From NCBI GenBank assembly GCA_017577575.1, contig PKRG01000002.1, positions 62,001-126,000 of the forward strand: a stretch of 64,000 nt of DNA, given 5' to 3'. Below the pieces are notes generated by a model. The model had not been told where the DNA came from and made no database searches. It saw only the letters and a list, made by a program, of their open reading frames with translations. Source of the stretch: Acidimicrobiia bacterium (GTDB lineage Bacteria > Actinomycetota > Acidimicrobiia > Spongiisociales > ZC4RG35). This document shows, in pieces, positions 7,773 through 15,971 of this stretch. How positions within the stretch are numbered: position 1 is the stretch's first letter; each line of letters begins with the position of its first letter. The translations under genes and the position numbers were made by a program.

Positions 7773-8347
7773 GGGTCGCCGTAGTTGTGATAGCCGTACC
7801 TCTCCCAGAAGCCAGGGGTGTCGAAGCCGGCCAACGCCACTTCGGTGACCCACTTGGCGCTCTTCCAGAAATACAGGTGGGGAACCAGGAGCCGGGCGGG
7901 TCCGCCGTGCTCGGGGGCCAGCGGCTCGCCTTCGTAGGCGTAGGCCACCCAGGCCTTGCCTCCGGTCAGGTCGGCGATCGGGAGGTTGGTGGTGTAGTCG
8001 CCGTAGGAGCGCACCAGGGCGAATCCGCCAGACGTGTCGAAATCGGCCAGCAGCACGTCGAGGGACACGCCTTCCCATGTCGTGTCGAGCTTGGACCACT
8101 TGGTGACGCAGTGGATGTCGACGGTCACCTTCTCCGACGGCAGCGACTGGAACTCCTCCCAGTTCCAGGTCTTGGCCGTCCCGTCGCGGTCTCTGGCGGT
8201 GAACGACCACGTGTCCAGGGGGATGCGGGGGGTGGGCCCCGCCGACAGCACCGGGAAGTCCGCGGTCACGTACTGGCCGGGCGGCACCCTCCCCTCGGGC
8301 CCGTCGTCGCGCCGGCGGCCACGGAAGCCTCGGGTGACGAAGCTCAT
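7742..8347 (-). CDS. Molybdopterin-dependent sulfite-oxidase-like oxidoreductase (YedY/MsrP-like)
   Basis: The 201-residue protein starts MSFVTRGFRGRRRDDG. It is a compact SUOX-fold catalytic domain: the segment VDIHCVTKWSKLDTTWEGV contains the cysteine that would bind molybdenum, with downstream motifs TTNLPIADL and GGPARLLVPHLYFWKSAKWV. There is no signal peptide or twin-arginine motif beyond a short RGFRGRRR stretch, so it appears cytoplasmic, unlike E. coli MsrP. The neighbouring FAD reductase and DUF6510 protein overlap or abut it and form a conserved actinobacterial trio. The substrate is unknown; sulfite or an S/N-oxide are possibilities from the family. Confidence 0.85.
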   Translation of the reverse strand: MSFVTRGFRGRRRDDGPEGRVPPGQYVTADFPVLSAGPTPRIPLDTWSFTARDRDGTAKTWNWEEFQSLPSEKVTVDIHCVTKWSKLDTTWEGVSLDVLLADFDTSGGFALVRSYGDYTTNLPIADLTGGKAWVAYAYEGEPLAPEHGGPARLLVPHLYFWKSAKWVTEVALAGFDTPGFWERYGYHNYGDPWREQRYAGD

Positions 8348-8376
8348 CGTCTGCTCCTCTCCATCGGACCGGCCGG

Positions 8377-8733
8377 TCAGGTCCAGTCTCCCTCCAGTGG
8401 CAGACCCGCCGACTCCCAGTCGCTCAGCCCACCGGCGTATCGCCTGACGTTTTCGTATCCGGCCTCGTGCAACGCCCAGTAAAGCGCGACGCTGGCGTGA
8501 CAGTCGGGGCTCGTGCAGTAGACGACGACCTCCTCGTCGGGTCGTATCGCCTCGAACAGCTCGTCGGGCGTGTTGAAGTGCTCCGAGCCGGGGATGTGCT
8601 TGGCCCGAAATGCCCACTCGTTGAGGGCCATGACCAGACGGAACCGGTCGCCACGTTGGATCTTCTGCCACAGCTCGTCCCGGCCGATGGTGTGGACCGC
8701 CTCGTCGCGGTGCCGCGGGCTCGCAGGTGTCAT
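8377..8733 (-). CDS. Rhodanese-like domain protein
   Basis: This is a single-domain rhodanese of 118 residues starting MTPASPRHRDEAVHTIGRDE. Features in order: HTIGRDELWQKIQRGDRFRL, the aspartate/glutamate-containing NEWAFRAKHIPGSEHF strand, and the active-site loop VVVYCTSPDCHASVAL, where Cys and the following TSPDCH form the persulfide loop. The C-terminus YAGGLSDWESAGLPLEGDW is typical. It would transfer sulfane sulfur or act as a sulfur sensor. It lies 29 bases upstream of the molybdenum enzyme on the same strand, so co-transcription with the redox genes is likely. Confidence 0.88.
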   Translation of the reverse strand: MTPASPRHRDEAVHTIGRDELWQKIQRGDRFRLVMALNEWAFRAKHIPGSEHFNTPDELFEAIRPDEEVVVYCTSPDCHASVALYWALHEAGYENVRRYAGGLSDWESAGLPLEGDWT

Positions 8734-8847
8734 CACACACCCAACGCGTCGGGAGGGGCGCTTCTTCCCCGCGTTCGTAGACCACGCGGGACGACCGGCC
8801 GATGACCGGGCGAGGCGATGTCCGCTCCCCTCGCCCACGGCAGTACT

Positions 8848-8870
8848 CTTATCGACACACTGTCTATAAG
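8848..8870. promoter_or_regulatory. Palindromic putative TetR operator over the exporter promoter
   Basis: CTTATCGACA and TGTCTATAAG form 10-bp arms around CAC with a single mismatch. The right arm contains TATAAG (8865-8870), a plausible -10 box about 15 bases before the exporter gene. A TetR-family gene ends this operon, so this is a likely autoregulatory operator; that is inference. Confidence 0.55.
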
Positions 8871-8885
8871 ACCGCCGAGGGGGTC

Positions 8886-10016
8886 ATGTTCTTAGCACTC
8901 CGTGAATTGTCTTTTGCCCGAGGTCGTTTCGCCTTGATGGGCTCTGTCGTGGCGTTGATCGCCGTGTTGATGGTGCTCCTCTCGGGCCTGTCGGTGGGGC
9001 TCGTCAACGACGGCGTGTCGGGCCTGAAAAAGCTGCCGGTGTCTTCGTTCGCTTTCGAGGCGGGCGTCGACGAGAGCGCGGCGTTCACCCGTTCGATGGT
9101 CGAGATCGACAAAGCCGAGATGTGGGTCGACGTCCCGGGCGTGGCCGACGCCGCACCGTTCGGTCTCACGCTCGTCAACACGCGGACCGACCGGGGGGTG
9201 GACATCGACCTCGCCCTCTTCGGGGTCGAGCTCGACTCCTGGCTCCTCCCCACCGCGGCGACTGGAAGCGATCTGTCGGGGCCGGGTCAGATCCTGTTGG
9301 CCGGCACTCTCGCCGACGAGGGCGTCGCCATAGGCGACGTCGTGGTGGTGGACCAGATCGACAAGGAGCTCGAGGTCGTCGGGTTCGTGGATGGCCAGCA
9401 CACCTTCGGCCACGTCGACGTCGGCTACGTGGACCTGAGCACCTGGCAGGAGATCCGCGCCGGCGCCCGCCCCGGGGACGAGGTACCGAACCACGTCTAC
9501 CGGTGGGTGACCGCGATCGCCGTCCTCAACGAAGGGGACGCCGAACCGGACGTCGCTGCTGCCGATGAGATGGCGGGTACCACGACCATGACGCTCGAGG
9601 AGTCGTTCGGCGCCTCACCCGGATACACCGCCGAGGTGATGACGGTCCAGATGATCCAATGGTTCCTCTATGCGATCTCCGCCCTGGTCGTGGGTGCCTT
9701 CTTCACCGTGGTGGCCATCCAGAGACGACAGGAGATCGCGGTCATGCGCGCCATGGGCGCGAGCACGGGATATCTCCTCCGGGACAGCATCACCCAGTCC
9801 GTGATCCTGCTGGTGGTCGCCACGGCCGTCGGATTGGGCATCGGCCTGGCCCTCGGAGCGGGACTGTCGGCCACGGAGATGCCTTTCGCCCTCTATCCGT
9901 CCGCGGTCGCCGCGGCGAGCGCCTTCCTCGTTCTGCTGGGACTGGTCGGTGCCGCCTTCGGCGTGCTCCGCGTCACACGTGTCGATCCCCTGACTGCCCT
10001 GGGAGCGAGCCGATGA
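8886..10016 (+). CDS. ABC transporter permease (FtsX/MacB type)
   Basis: The start is ATG 8886 (MFLALRELSFARGRFALMG), 5 nt after GAGGGGG; an upstream in-frame extension crosses the operator and is unlikely. The 376-residue product has an N-terminal transmembrane helix (GSVVALIAVLMVLLSGLSVG), a large extracytoplasmic MacB-like domain (residues about 45-255) and three C-terminal helices (around 270, 325 and 350), the FtsX layout. It ends in the family's RVTRVDPLTALGAS motif. The ATGA overlap with the following ATPase gene shows they form one exporter. Substrate unknown; drug, lipid or peptide export is typical of the family. Confidence 0.88.
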   Translation: MFLALRELSFARGRFALMGSVVALIAVLMVLLSGLSVGLVNDGVSGLKKLPVSSFAFEAGVDESAAFTRSMVEIDKAEMWVDVPGVADAAPFGLTLVNTRTDRGVDIDLALFGVELDSWLLPTAATGSDLSGPGQILLAGTLADEGVAIGDVVVVDQIDKELEVVGFVDGQHTFGHVDVGYVDLSTWQEIRAGARPGDEVPNHVYRWVTAIAVLNEGDAEPDVAAADEMAGTTTMTLEESFGASPGYTAEVMTVQMIQWFLYAISALVVGAFFTVVAIQRRQEIAVMRAMGASTGYLLRDSITQSVILLVVATAVGLGIGLALGAGLSATEMPFALYPSAVAAASAFLVLLGLVGAAFGVLRVTRVDPLTALGASR

Positions 10017-10717
10017 CCACTACCACCACCGAAACCACGGAACGAGTCGGGCTGATGATGTCCGGCGTGACGCTTCTGCACGCCGATGGCGAGAACGAGG
10101 TGAGGGCGTTGGACGACGTCAGCCTCACGGTGCGCCCCGGCGAGTTCGTCGCCGTGGTGGGCCCGTCCGGATCAGGCAAGTCCAGCCTCTTGGCGGTCGC
10201 CGGAGGTCTCATCAAACCCGACGCAGGGCGAGTCCAGGTCGGCGACGCCGACCTCGTCACCGCGTCGAAGCGTGATCTGGCCACCATCCGACGCACGCAG
10301 ATCGGCTTCGTGTTCCAGAGCGCCAACCTGCTGCCGGCCCTGACCGCCATCGACCAGCTCCGGCTGCCGCTCACTCTCGGGCGGGTCGCGGAGCCGCGGG
10401 ACCCCATGCAGATGCTCGAAGAAGTGGGTATGGCCGACCGTGCGGACCGCCGCCCCCATCAGCTCTCCGGTGGAGAACGCCAGCGCGTGGGCATCGCACG
10501 CGCACTGATGACGCGACCGCGTCTGCTGCTCGTCGACGAGCCCACCGCGGCGTTGGACAGCAAACGCAGTCAGGAGGTCGTCGCCCTCTTGGCCCGAGAA
10601 GCCCACAAGCACGGAGTCGCCACCGTCATGGTCACCCACGACCGGGACGTGCTCCACCACTGTGACAGGGTGCTCCAGATGACCGACGGGAAGCTGGCCC
10701 CCGTCGACGAAGTCTGA
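10013..10717 (+). CDS. ABC transporter ATP-binding protein (LolD/MacB type)
   Basis: The 234-residue ATPase starts MTTTTTETTERVGLMM, overlapping the permease stop by 4 bases. Motifs are complete: Walker A GPSGSGKSS, Q-loop VFQSANLLPAL, signature LSGGERQRVGIARAL, Walker B LLLVDEPTAALD and switch histidine MVTHDRD. The sequence belongs to the MacB/LolD branch that pairs with FtsX-type permeases. The N-terminus is unusually threonine-rich. With the upstream permease and the downstream TetR gene it forms a self-contained, probably repressed export operon. Confidence 0.92.
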   Translation: MTTTTTETTERVGLMMSGVTLLHADGENEVRALDDVSLTVRPGEFVAVVGPSGSGKSSLLAVAGGLIKPDAGRVQVGDADLVTASKRDLATIRRTQIGFVFQSANLLPALTAIDQLRLPLTLGRVAEPRDPMQMLEEVGMADRADRRPHQLSGGERQRVGIARALMTRPRLLLVDEPTAALDSKRSQEVVALLAREAHKHGVATVMVTHDRDVLHHCDRVLQMTDGKLAPVDEV

Positions 10718-10804
10718 GGGGCGCACGATCGCCGGAGGCGGGTCGGCTCGCCTGTCCCGTGTATTTTGACAACGCGCTCGAGTCGAATTGGAGAGGCGAG
10801 TCCT

Positions 10805-11398
10805 GTGCCCCGTATCAGTGCGGCGACGGTTGCGGAACACCGGAGGAATCAAGAGCGGCGTCTGCTCGACGCCGCTCACGAGATCCTCAGAGACACCGGG
10901 GACGTGCCGAGCCTGCGAGAAGTGGGCCGGCGCGCCGGCCTGGCGAGATCGAGCGTCTACCACTACTTCGGCTCGCGCGAGGACCTGCTCAACGCCCTCG
11001 TCCGGGACGTCTTCCCGAAATGGACGGAGCGGGTCACGACCGCGATGGAGGGCGAGGTCGGAGCCGGCAGGAAGATCCTCGCCTATGCGCTCGCCAACGT
11101 CCATCTGGTGAACGAGGGAGCGCATGCTGTCGCCACCGCGCTGGCGAGCCTCACGCCGGGGGAGGTGGTCGACGAACAGGCCGCCCAGATGCACCGCGCC
11201 ATCACGGAACCCCTGGTCGAGGTCCTGGCGGAATTGGGGGTTGCCGACCCGGAAGGCGTGAGTGACCTGATCAACGCCGTCGTGCACGCCTCCGCCCGCG
11301 CCCTCGAGGCCGGAAAGCCCATCGAACAGGTCGTCGCCAATCTCACCGCGGTCATCGCACCGATGGCCGACGATCTGCAGGATCGGGCGAGGCGATGA
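10805..11398 (+). CDS. TetR-family transcriptional regulator
   Basis: GTG at 10805 (translated PRISAATVAEHRRNQERRLL after Met) is preceded by GGAGAGGCGAG; an ATG 39 bases upstream is weaker. The 197-residue protein has a classic TetR N-terminal helix-turn-helix: LLDAAHEILRDTGDVPSLRE, VGRRAGLARSSVYHYFGSRE and DLLNALV. The C-terminal ligand domain is helical (residues 60-195) without recognisable specificity. The gene lies 87 bases after the ABC exporter on the same strand. A near-perfect palindrome before the exporter at 8848 is the obvious candidate binding site; a TTGACA occurs at 10766 but no clear -10 follows. Confidence 0.88.
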   Translation: MPRISAATVAEHRRNQERRLLDAAHEILRDTGDVPSLREVGRRAGLARSSVYHYFGSREDLLNALVRDVFPKWTERVTTAMEGEVGAGRKILAYALANVHLVNEGAHAVATALASLTPGEVVDEQAAQMHRAITEPLVEVLAELGVADPEGVSDLINAVVHASARALEAGKPIEQVVANLTAVIAPMADDLQDRARR

Positions 11399-11484
11399 GG
11401 CCCGGGCATGGCTGCGGATCCGACGGTTCGCGGTCGACCCTGGAGCCCGACTCTCCGACACGAGAGCACGGCGAGGCAGGCTGT

Positions 11485-11508
11485 CCCAGCCCCAATGGAC
11501 CCGCTGGG
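11485..11508 (+). terminator. Weak hairpin after the TetR gene
   Basis: CCCAGC (11485-11490) pairs with GCTGGG (11503-11508) over a 12-nt loop and is followed by GGTTTG. It lies about 90 bases after the TetR stop. The short stem makes this tentative. Confidence 0.3.
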
Positions 11509-11569
11509 GGTTTGACGGGCCGCCCGGCGAGATAGGACTGGGACGTCCACCGATAGGAGGGGGAGTTTC

Positions 11570-12136
11570 GTGGCGTGGGTCGGAAGGCCGGTCGGGTCCG
11601 GTTCGAAGCTAGCCGTGGCGGCGTTGATGATGATCTCGGTCCTGGCCGGGTGCCGCGGCGACGACAGCACGGCGACTACAGAGCTCGACATCTTCGAGTC
11701 GGGAGAGCCGATCTGCGGTTTCGTCGACGCCGAACTGGTTCGCCAGGCGCTGCCAGCCGGCACATACGAGGTGCGTCTGGTGGGTGATCCGTCCCGACGG
11801 GAGCTCGGCCGCCCCACTGCCGGCCGGTGTCACATCGAGAACGCGGCGGGTGAGTCGGCGATGGGGATAATCGTCGAGCACTCCGAGGCGCCTTTCGGGG
11901 AGTACCTGCGCTCACAGCGGGAATGGGAGACGTTCACGTTCCCGGAGAGCGAGGGAACAGGGTGGGCAGGCCGCCTGGGCCCTGGCGAGCCGGGGGGTTA
12001 CGCCGTGCTCGAGCGCAACGACTACATCGTCAGGGTCGCCGTCGTCACCCCGGCGGAGGGACGAGACGCCCAAGAGGATGCGATCGCGATCGTCCGGGCG
12101 GTCTTTCGGGACCTGATCGATGTCGAGGAGGGGTGA
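11570..12136 (+). CDS. Secreted lipoprotein of unknown function
   Basis: A GTG start at 11570 follows GGAGGGGG by about 6 nt. The 188-residue product has a basic N-terminus, a hydrophobic core (LAVAALMMISVLAGC) and a lipobox LAGC, so it should be lipidated and anchored outside the membrane. The mature part contains only two further cysteines (ICGFVDAELVRQALP and RCHIENA), which could form a disulfide. The GFVDAELVRQAL start and the ERNDYIVRVAV strand late in the protein resemble DUF3558-like actinobacterial lipoproteins, but the similarity is too weak to name the family. A possible promoter (TTGACG 11512, TAGGACT 11533) lies upstream. Confidence 0.65.
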   Translation: MAWVGRPVGSGSKLAVAALMMISVLAGCRGDDSTATTELDIFESGEPICGFVDAELVRQALPAGTYEVRLVGDPSRRELGRPTAGRCHIENAAGESAMGIIVEHSEAPFGEYLRSQREWETFTFPESEGTGWAGRLGPGEPGGYAVLERNDYIVRVAVVTPAEGRDAQEDAIAIVRAVFRDLIDVEEG

Positions 12137-12270
12137 TGGCAGCTAGCCGCGGCACGAGATCGTGGCCCACGGCCCGGTCGATGGCGGGAGCGACAAGGGG
12201 CCGTCACCTGTGCTCTACCCTTAGCTAACAAGAGCATCCGCCTCGACGTATCCCATTCCGCATCTATCCG

Positions 12271-12343
12271 GCCCGCGTAGCTCAGGGGATAGAGCAACCG
12301 CCTCCTAAGCGGTAGGTCGCAGGTTCGAATCCTGCCGCGGGCG
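12271..12343 (+). tRNA. tRNA-Arg (anticodon CCT)
   Basis: The cloverleaf is complete over 73 bases. The acceptor GCCCGCG pairs with CGCGGGC, the D arm is GCTC...GAGC, the anticodon stem is ACCGC/GCGGT with loop CTCCTAA (anticodon CCT, reading AGG), and the T arm is GCAGG TTCGAAT CCTGC. The discriminator is G. No CCA is encoded. Confidence 0.97.
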
Positions 12344-12380
12344 CAGCCTCTGTTGGTTGCACGTCTCGGGTGCCGAGCCT

Positions 12381-12464
12381 TCCTTCGTCGCCACTGGAGC
12401 CGGCATCGGCAAAGCGATCGCCGACCGCCTGGCCGCGATCGGCCACGTCGTCGACATGGACAGG
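12381..12464 (+). pseudogene. Fragment of a short-chain dehydrogenase N-terminus
   Basis: One frame reads SFVATGAGIGKAIADRLAA then IGHVVDMDR. This is the glycine-rich TGxxxGIG cofactor motif and the end of the first beta-alpha-beta unit of an SDR enzyme. It has no start codon and the frame reaches no further SDR motif, so it looks like a decayed remnant sitting directly after the tRNA-Arg gene. A transferred gene fragment next to a tRNA is a common leftover of past insertion or deletion; that origin is inference. Confidence 0.5.
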
Positions 12465-12574
12465 AGTGTCCCCCCGAACGCGACCCCTCGAGTCGTCCCG
12501 GCGACGCCGGAGAGCCCCTAACCGTCCGCATCACCTGCCGTTTCCCGGAGCGCAGTCGGGGGAAGGATCGACCG

Positions 12575-13114
12575 ATGGACGTCGGGGACTACCTGCGCAT
12601 CTATCTGGCCGACCAACGGGCGGTACAGGCGGCCATCGTCCGTGTCGCCACACGCTTCGCCCGCTCCAACCGCTCGACTCCCTGGAGCCGGGAGTTGAAC
12701 GACCTCGCCCGAGAAGTCGAGGACGATGCGGCGACTCTCGATTCGGTGGCCGGGGCCTGTGGCGCCGACGGCGGTGCGGTCAAACGCATCCTCTCTTTGG
12801 CCGCGGAACGCATCGGCCGCCTCAAGCTGAACGGCCACCTGCTGACGTATTCGCCTCTCAGCAGGGTGGTGGAGACGGAAGGGTTGATGGCCGCCCTGAC
12901 CCTCAAACGGGAGATGTGGCTGTTGCTGGGAAGGCTCCAGGACTGGCACCCGCCGCTGGCCGCCTTCGACTTCGGTGGCCTGGTGCAGCGGGCCTCCGCC
13001 CAGATCGAGTTGCTCCGGCCGATCCACGAGTGGGCGGCCGACCAGCTGGCCGCCCGTACTGGTGGCTCGACACCTGACCGTGTTCGGCGACCGCGCCGGA
13101 ATCGAGATCGATGA
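12575..13114 (+). CDS. Hypothetical ferritin-like helical protein with a chimeric C-terminus
   Basis: The start is ATG 12575 (MDVGDYLRIYLADQRAVQ), with GGGGGAAGG upstream. The 179-residue product is all-helical and resembles ferritin-like four-helix proteins (YLADQRAVQAAIVRVA, LAREVEDDAATLDSVAG, LKREMWLLLGRLQDW, IELLRPIHEWAADQLA). Metal ligands are not obvious, so the function is unknown. The last 16 or so residues (GGSTPDRVRRPRRNRDR) are encoded by the antisense strand of a copied piece of the beta-propeller gene, so the original C-terminus was probably lost by rearrangement. It may still fold and function, because the helical core is complete. Confidence 0.5.
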   Translation: MDVGDYLRIYLADQRAVQAAIVRVATRFARSNRSTPWSRELNDLAREVEDDAATLDSVAGACGADGGAVKRILSLAAERIGRLKLNGHLLTYSPLSRVVETEGLMAALTLKREMWLLLGRLQDWHPPLAAFDFGGLVQRASAQIELLRPIHEWAADQLAARTGGSTPDRVRRPRRNRDR

Positions 13115-13175
13115 CGGAGATGCCGTCATGACCGGCGGCATAGACGACCTCGCCCCTGGCGACGACCCGCTGTGG
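13067..13175 (-). pseudogene. Duplicated 3' fragment of the beta-propeller lipoprotein gene
   Basis: Bases 13067-13175 match 13900-14008 at high identity by eye, including a shared run of about 30 identical bases around 13103-13133. On the reverse strand they encode VVARGEVVYAAGHDGISVID followed by LDSG, against VVARGEVVYAVGHDGISVID followed by LASG in the intact gene. The copy has no stop codon at the equivalent place and no upstream gene body. It is a truncated paralogue, about 830 bases from its partner. Confidence 0.75.
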
Positions 13176-13294
13176 CGGCCGGACCCGCGACGAGGTGGCC
13201 GCCGCCGACAAAGGCATCCGCATCGTCGAGAATCAACGGGGTCGACTCCGCGGCCGACTACCGGCCCTGATCGATCCCGAGGCGAAAGGACGGC

Positions 13295-13816
13295 ATGAAC
13301 TACCTCTACGGCCACAGCTGGCACCCCAAGCTGCGCAAGCCGATCCGGCCCATGACGGAGAAGCAGGCCCGCGAGCGCTGGGAGAAGGGGCCCGACTTCT
13401 GCGTGGCGGGCGGTCCCGACCTGGAGCCCGGTCGGGTGCCGGACTACAGCCTCGTCGTCGGCCGGCAGGGGCAGTTCGTCACGGCCACGCGCTACGACCA
13501 GCACGGCAGTGTGGTGTCCGTCTACCACTTCCACCACCAGGACGTGCGACCAGAGGACCTCTTCCTCGAGCAGGTCACGCTCTACACCTACCCGGGCGAG
13601 GACCGGTGGTACGACGAGCTTCGCTGCAGTGCGGTGGCCACCTACCGGTTCCGGCCCGACGGCACCGGCAAGCGCCGTCTCACCGTGAAGGCCGCCCCGG
13701 CCGACGAGCTGGTCGAGTTCGAAGGGGTCGACGTTTCCGACCACTGGGAGGCCCCGATCACCTGGGGCGACTGGGACCGGTTCGGCCGGGACCGCACCCC
13801 GCCGCTGCCCGAGTAG
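13295..13816 (+). CDS. Hypothetical protein (173 aa)
   Basis: The ATG at 13295 follows AAAGGA by about 5 nt. The product (MNYLYGHSWHPKLRKPIRPM) is soluble, acidic and rich in aromatic residues and histidines. It has a YHFHHQDVRPEDLFLEQVTL segment followed by alternating beta-strand-like stretches (CSAVATYRFRPDGTGKRRLT) and ends DWDRFGRDRTPPLPE. No signal peptide, membrane segment or known catalytic motif is visible. The HxHH stretch could bind metal, which is a guess. It stands alone between the decayed region and the convergent beta-propeller gene, 84 bases from the latter. Confidence 0.6.
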   Translation: MNYLYGHSWHPKLRKPIRPMTEKQARERWEKGPDFCVAGGPDLEPGRVPDYSLVVGRQGQFVTATRYDQHGSVVSVYHFHHQDVRPEDLFLEQVTLYTYPGEDRWYDELRCSAVATYRFRPDGTGKRRLTVKAAPADELVEFEGVDVSDHWEAPITWGDWDRFGRDRTPPLPE

Positions 13817-13900
13817 GACCCGGCGGGCAGCTGACCGCCGGGTCCCGTGATACAGGCTCAGACGGGGGCGCGTCCCCACCTGGCCGGCGCCCCGGCGGCC

Positions 13901-15883
13901 TCAATACCTGACCGTGTCGACGATCTCACCGGAAGCGAGATCGATGACGGAGATGCCGTCATGACCGACGGCGTAGACGACCTCGCCTCTGGCGACGACC
14001 CGCTGTGGGCTGAGGCTCCATTCGTCGCCGCCGGGCTTTCCTTCGAAGACCGGCAGGACCCGCGAACCGTCCAGCGTGTCCCCATCCCAGGAGACGGCGA
14101 TCACCCCGAACATCGCCTCCTCTTGCCCGCCGCCCTCTCGCCACGACCAGCCCTCGAAGGGCACGAAGGCGGCTCCGTCGGTATTCGTGAAAGCCCGGTG
14201 GTCCCACTCGACGGGTGAGCCGACGTGGCCCTCGCGACCGTCGAGCGGCGGGTAGGGCATGAACGTGTCCAGTCGGGCGGGCGCGGTCGGATCGGTGACG
14301 TCGAACAGCGAGATCTGCAGCCCTTTGGTGGCGCCGGTTTCCGGATCGGCGTCCTGGCCGACCCCGATCAGACGCCCCTCGGCGACCGGATGCAGGTAGG
14401 CGGAGAATCCCGGGATCTTCAACTCGCCTGCCGCGACCGGCTCGGTGGGGTCCGACAGGTCGATCACATAGAGCGGGTCGGTTTGACGGAAAGTGACCAC
14501 GTAGCCGACCGGGCCCATGAATCGGACCGCCCGGATCGTCTCGGTCTTGCCCAGGCCGCCCACCCGGCCCACCTCGACCAGGCGGTTCCCTTCGGTGGCC
14601 AGGACGGTCACCTGGGATTCCGAGCTCTCCCGCCCGGCCCACCAGTCGGGAGCGGAAGTGGAGGCGACCCGCAGGTGCTCCTCGTGCTCGTCCATGGCGA
14701 ACTGGTTGAGCAGGAACCCGTCGACGTCGCCGGACGCGACGTACGTCATTTCCCCGTCCACGGGGGTGTCGAAGCGATGGATGCGGGTCACGTGGCCTCG
14801 GAACGCTTCGCGGGAGCCCGTCTGCGGGTCGATCCACCGTTGGGTGGCGACGTAGGTGCGATCCACGTTGGCGTATACCGTGGTGCCCGAGGCCACCACG
14901 GAGGCGGCTTCCCACGACCCCAGATCGCCCTCGAGGTCGAAGTCGAGGATGGAGAGTGTGCTCACACCCGACGGCTCGGGCGGCACGAGCACGTCCTCGC
15001 AGTCGATGAGCAGGCCTTCTCCTCCCCGGTCGTCGACGTAGTAGGGCAGCCAGTTCTCGATGGTGGAGTTGCTGACGATCTCGCGGTTGCGCTCCGTCGC
15101 CTCGCGTTCGGCTCGCAGTCCCGCCCCTTCGGGGAACGACCAGTCCAAACCGACCGGATGCGCCTCCAGGACCACCCGGAGATGGCCGGCGACCATCCGC
15201 GTGGTCACGACGGTTCCGTCGAAGGTGAGGCGGCGGATCACGGACGGGTCGGCCGGGTCGGAGACGTCCACGAGGGTGATCTGGGCGAAGCTCCATCCTG
15301 GGGGGACGACGTCGGCTTGGGCGCCGACGAGGGGCCTGACGTCCCAACCGGTGCCGACTATGACGAGGCGGTCACCGTGGAGGAGCATCTCGCCGCCGCC
15401 GAAGCCCGAGCCGAGGCTGAGGCTGCCCAGTTCCTCGAGCCCGCCGCCGGCGGTGGAGAAGCCGATCAGGCGCTGGCCGGACAGGACGTAGAGATGGTCA
15501 CCCGCCGCCTTGACGATGTCGCCCTCGTCGACTCCCTCTACCTGCACGTTCGTCGACGTCGGGTCCTCTCCCCCCGCAGGCTGCCCCCCGTCGCCGGCGC
15601 TGTCGGTGGCCGCTTCCTCGGCCACCGCGTCGACGATGGGCCCTCCCCACCCGCCGAGGCCGTATGGGCCCACCTGGGAGAGCGCCTGGTCGATGAAGTA
15701 ATCGAGGAGCGCGTCGCAGTCCCCGGCCGGCGCCAGGGCGGCGAGTACACCCGTCGCCGCGGCGGGCATGGTCGACGTGGAAGGAGGCTCGCCGGTGGTC
15801 GCCGAGGACCCCGAAGGAGAGCCGGAGGCGCAAGCCGCGACGATGAGACCGGCTGCGGCCACGAGGGGGAGAAATCGCTTCAT
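13901..15883 (-). CDS. Beta-propeller domain lipoprotein (COG4880/Beta_propel type)
   Basis: The start is ATG 15883 (MKRFLPLVAAAGLIVAACAS), which gives a signal peptide with lipobox VAAC; the longer in-frame start would bury it. The mature protein begins with a serine/threonine/proline-rich linker. It then carries the secreted beta-propeller domain of the PF09826 type: TNVQVEGVDEGDIVKAAGDH, YVLSGQRLIGFSTAGG, LVDVSDPADPSVIRRL, YVIDLSDPTEPVAAGELKIP and LFDVTDPTAPARLD, ending VVYAVGHDGISVIDLASG. Length is 660 residues. Such proteins sit on the outside of the membrane; their ligand is unknown. A partial copy of its 3' end lies at 13067. Confidence 0.85.
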   Translation of the reverse strand: MKRFLPLVAAAGLIVAACASGSPSGSSATTGEPPSTSTMPAAATGVLAALAPAGDCDALLDYFIDQALSQVGPYGLGGWGGPIVDAVAEEAATDSAGDGGQPAGGEDPTSTNVQVEGVDEGDIVKAAGDHLYVLSGQRLIGFSTAGGGLEELGSLSLGSGFGGGEMLLHGDRLVIVGTGWDVRPLVGAQADVVPPGWSFAQITLVDVSDPADPSVIRRLTFDGTVVTTRMVAGHLRVVLEAHPVGLDWSFPEGAGLRAEREATERNREIVSNSTIENWLPYYVDDRGGEGLLIDCEDVLVPPEPSGVSTLSILDFDLEGDLGSWEAASVVASGTTVYANVDRTYVATQRWIDPQTGSREAFRGHVTRIHRFDTPVDGEMTYVASGDVDGFLLNQFAMDEHEEHLRVASTSAPDWWAGRESSESQVTVLATEGNRLVEVGRVGGLGKTETIRAVRFMGPVGYVVTFRQTDPLYVIDLSDPTEPVAAGELKIPGFSAYLHPVAEGRLIGVGQDADPETGATKGLQISLFDVTDPTAPARLDTFMPYPPLDGREGHVGSPVEWDHRAFTNTDGAAFVPFEGWSWREGGGQEEAMFGVIAVSWDGDTLDGSRVLPVFEGKPGGDEWSLSPQRVVARGEVVYAVGHDGISVIDLASGEIVDTVRY

Positions 15884-15959
15884 GCCGCTTGGACGCCACC
15901 TGCCGAGCGCCGGTTCCCGCAATCGAGGCATCAGCCCGCGATCGGGCCCGGCCCCGACT

Positions 15960-15965
15960 TATCCT
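15960..15965 (+). promoter_or_regulatory. Leaderless-type -10 box before the WS/DGAT gene
   Basis: TATCCT lies 6 nt before the GTG at 15972, and there is no Shine-Dalgarno sequence. Transcription would start at or next to the start codon. Confidence 0.4.
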
Positions 15966-15971
15966 CGTGTC

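Noticed and set aside
7014..8210. 398-codon start for the FAD reductase
   Set aside because: The N-terminal 145 or so residues would be an antisense-like reading of the molybdenum enzyme gene in another frame. The ferredoxin-reductase fold begins near 7739.
12518..13879. Reverse-strand ORF of about 450 codons covering the hypothetical genes
   Set aside because: Composition is that of a shadow frame. Only the segment at 13067-13175 has real similarity, as a copied piece of the beta-propeller gene.
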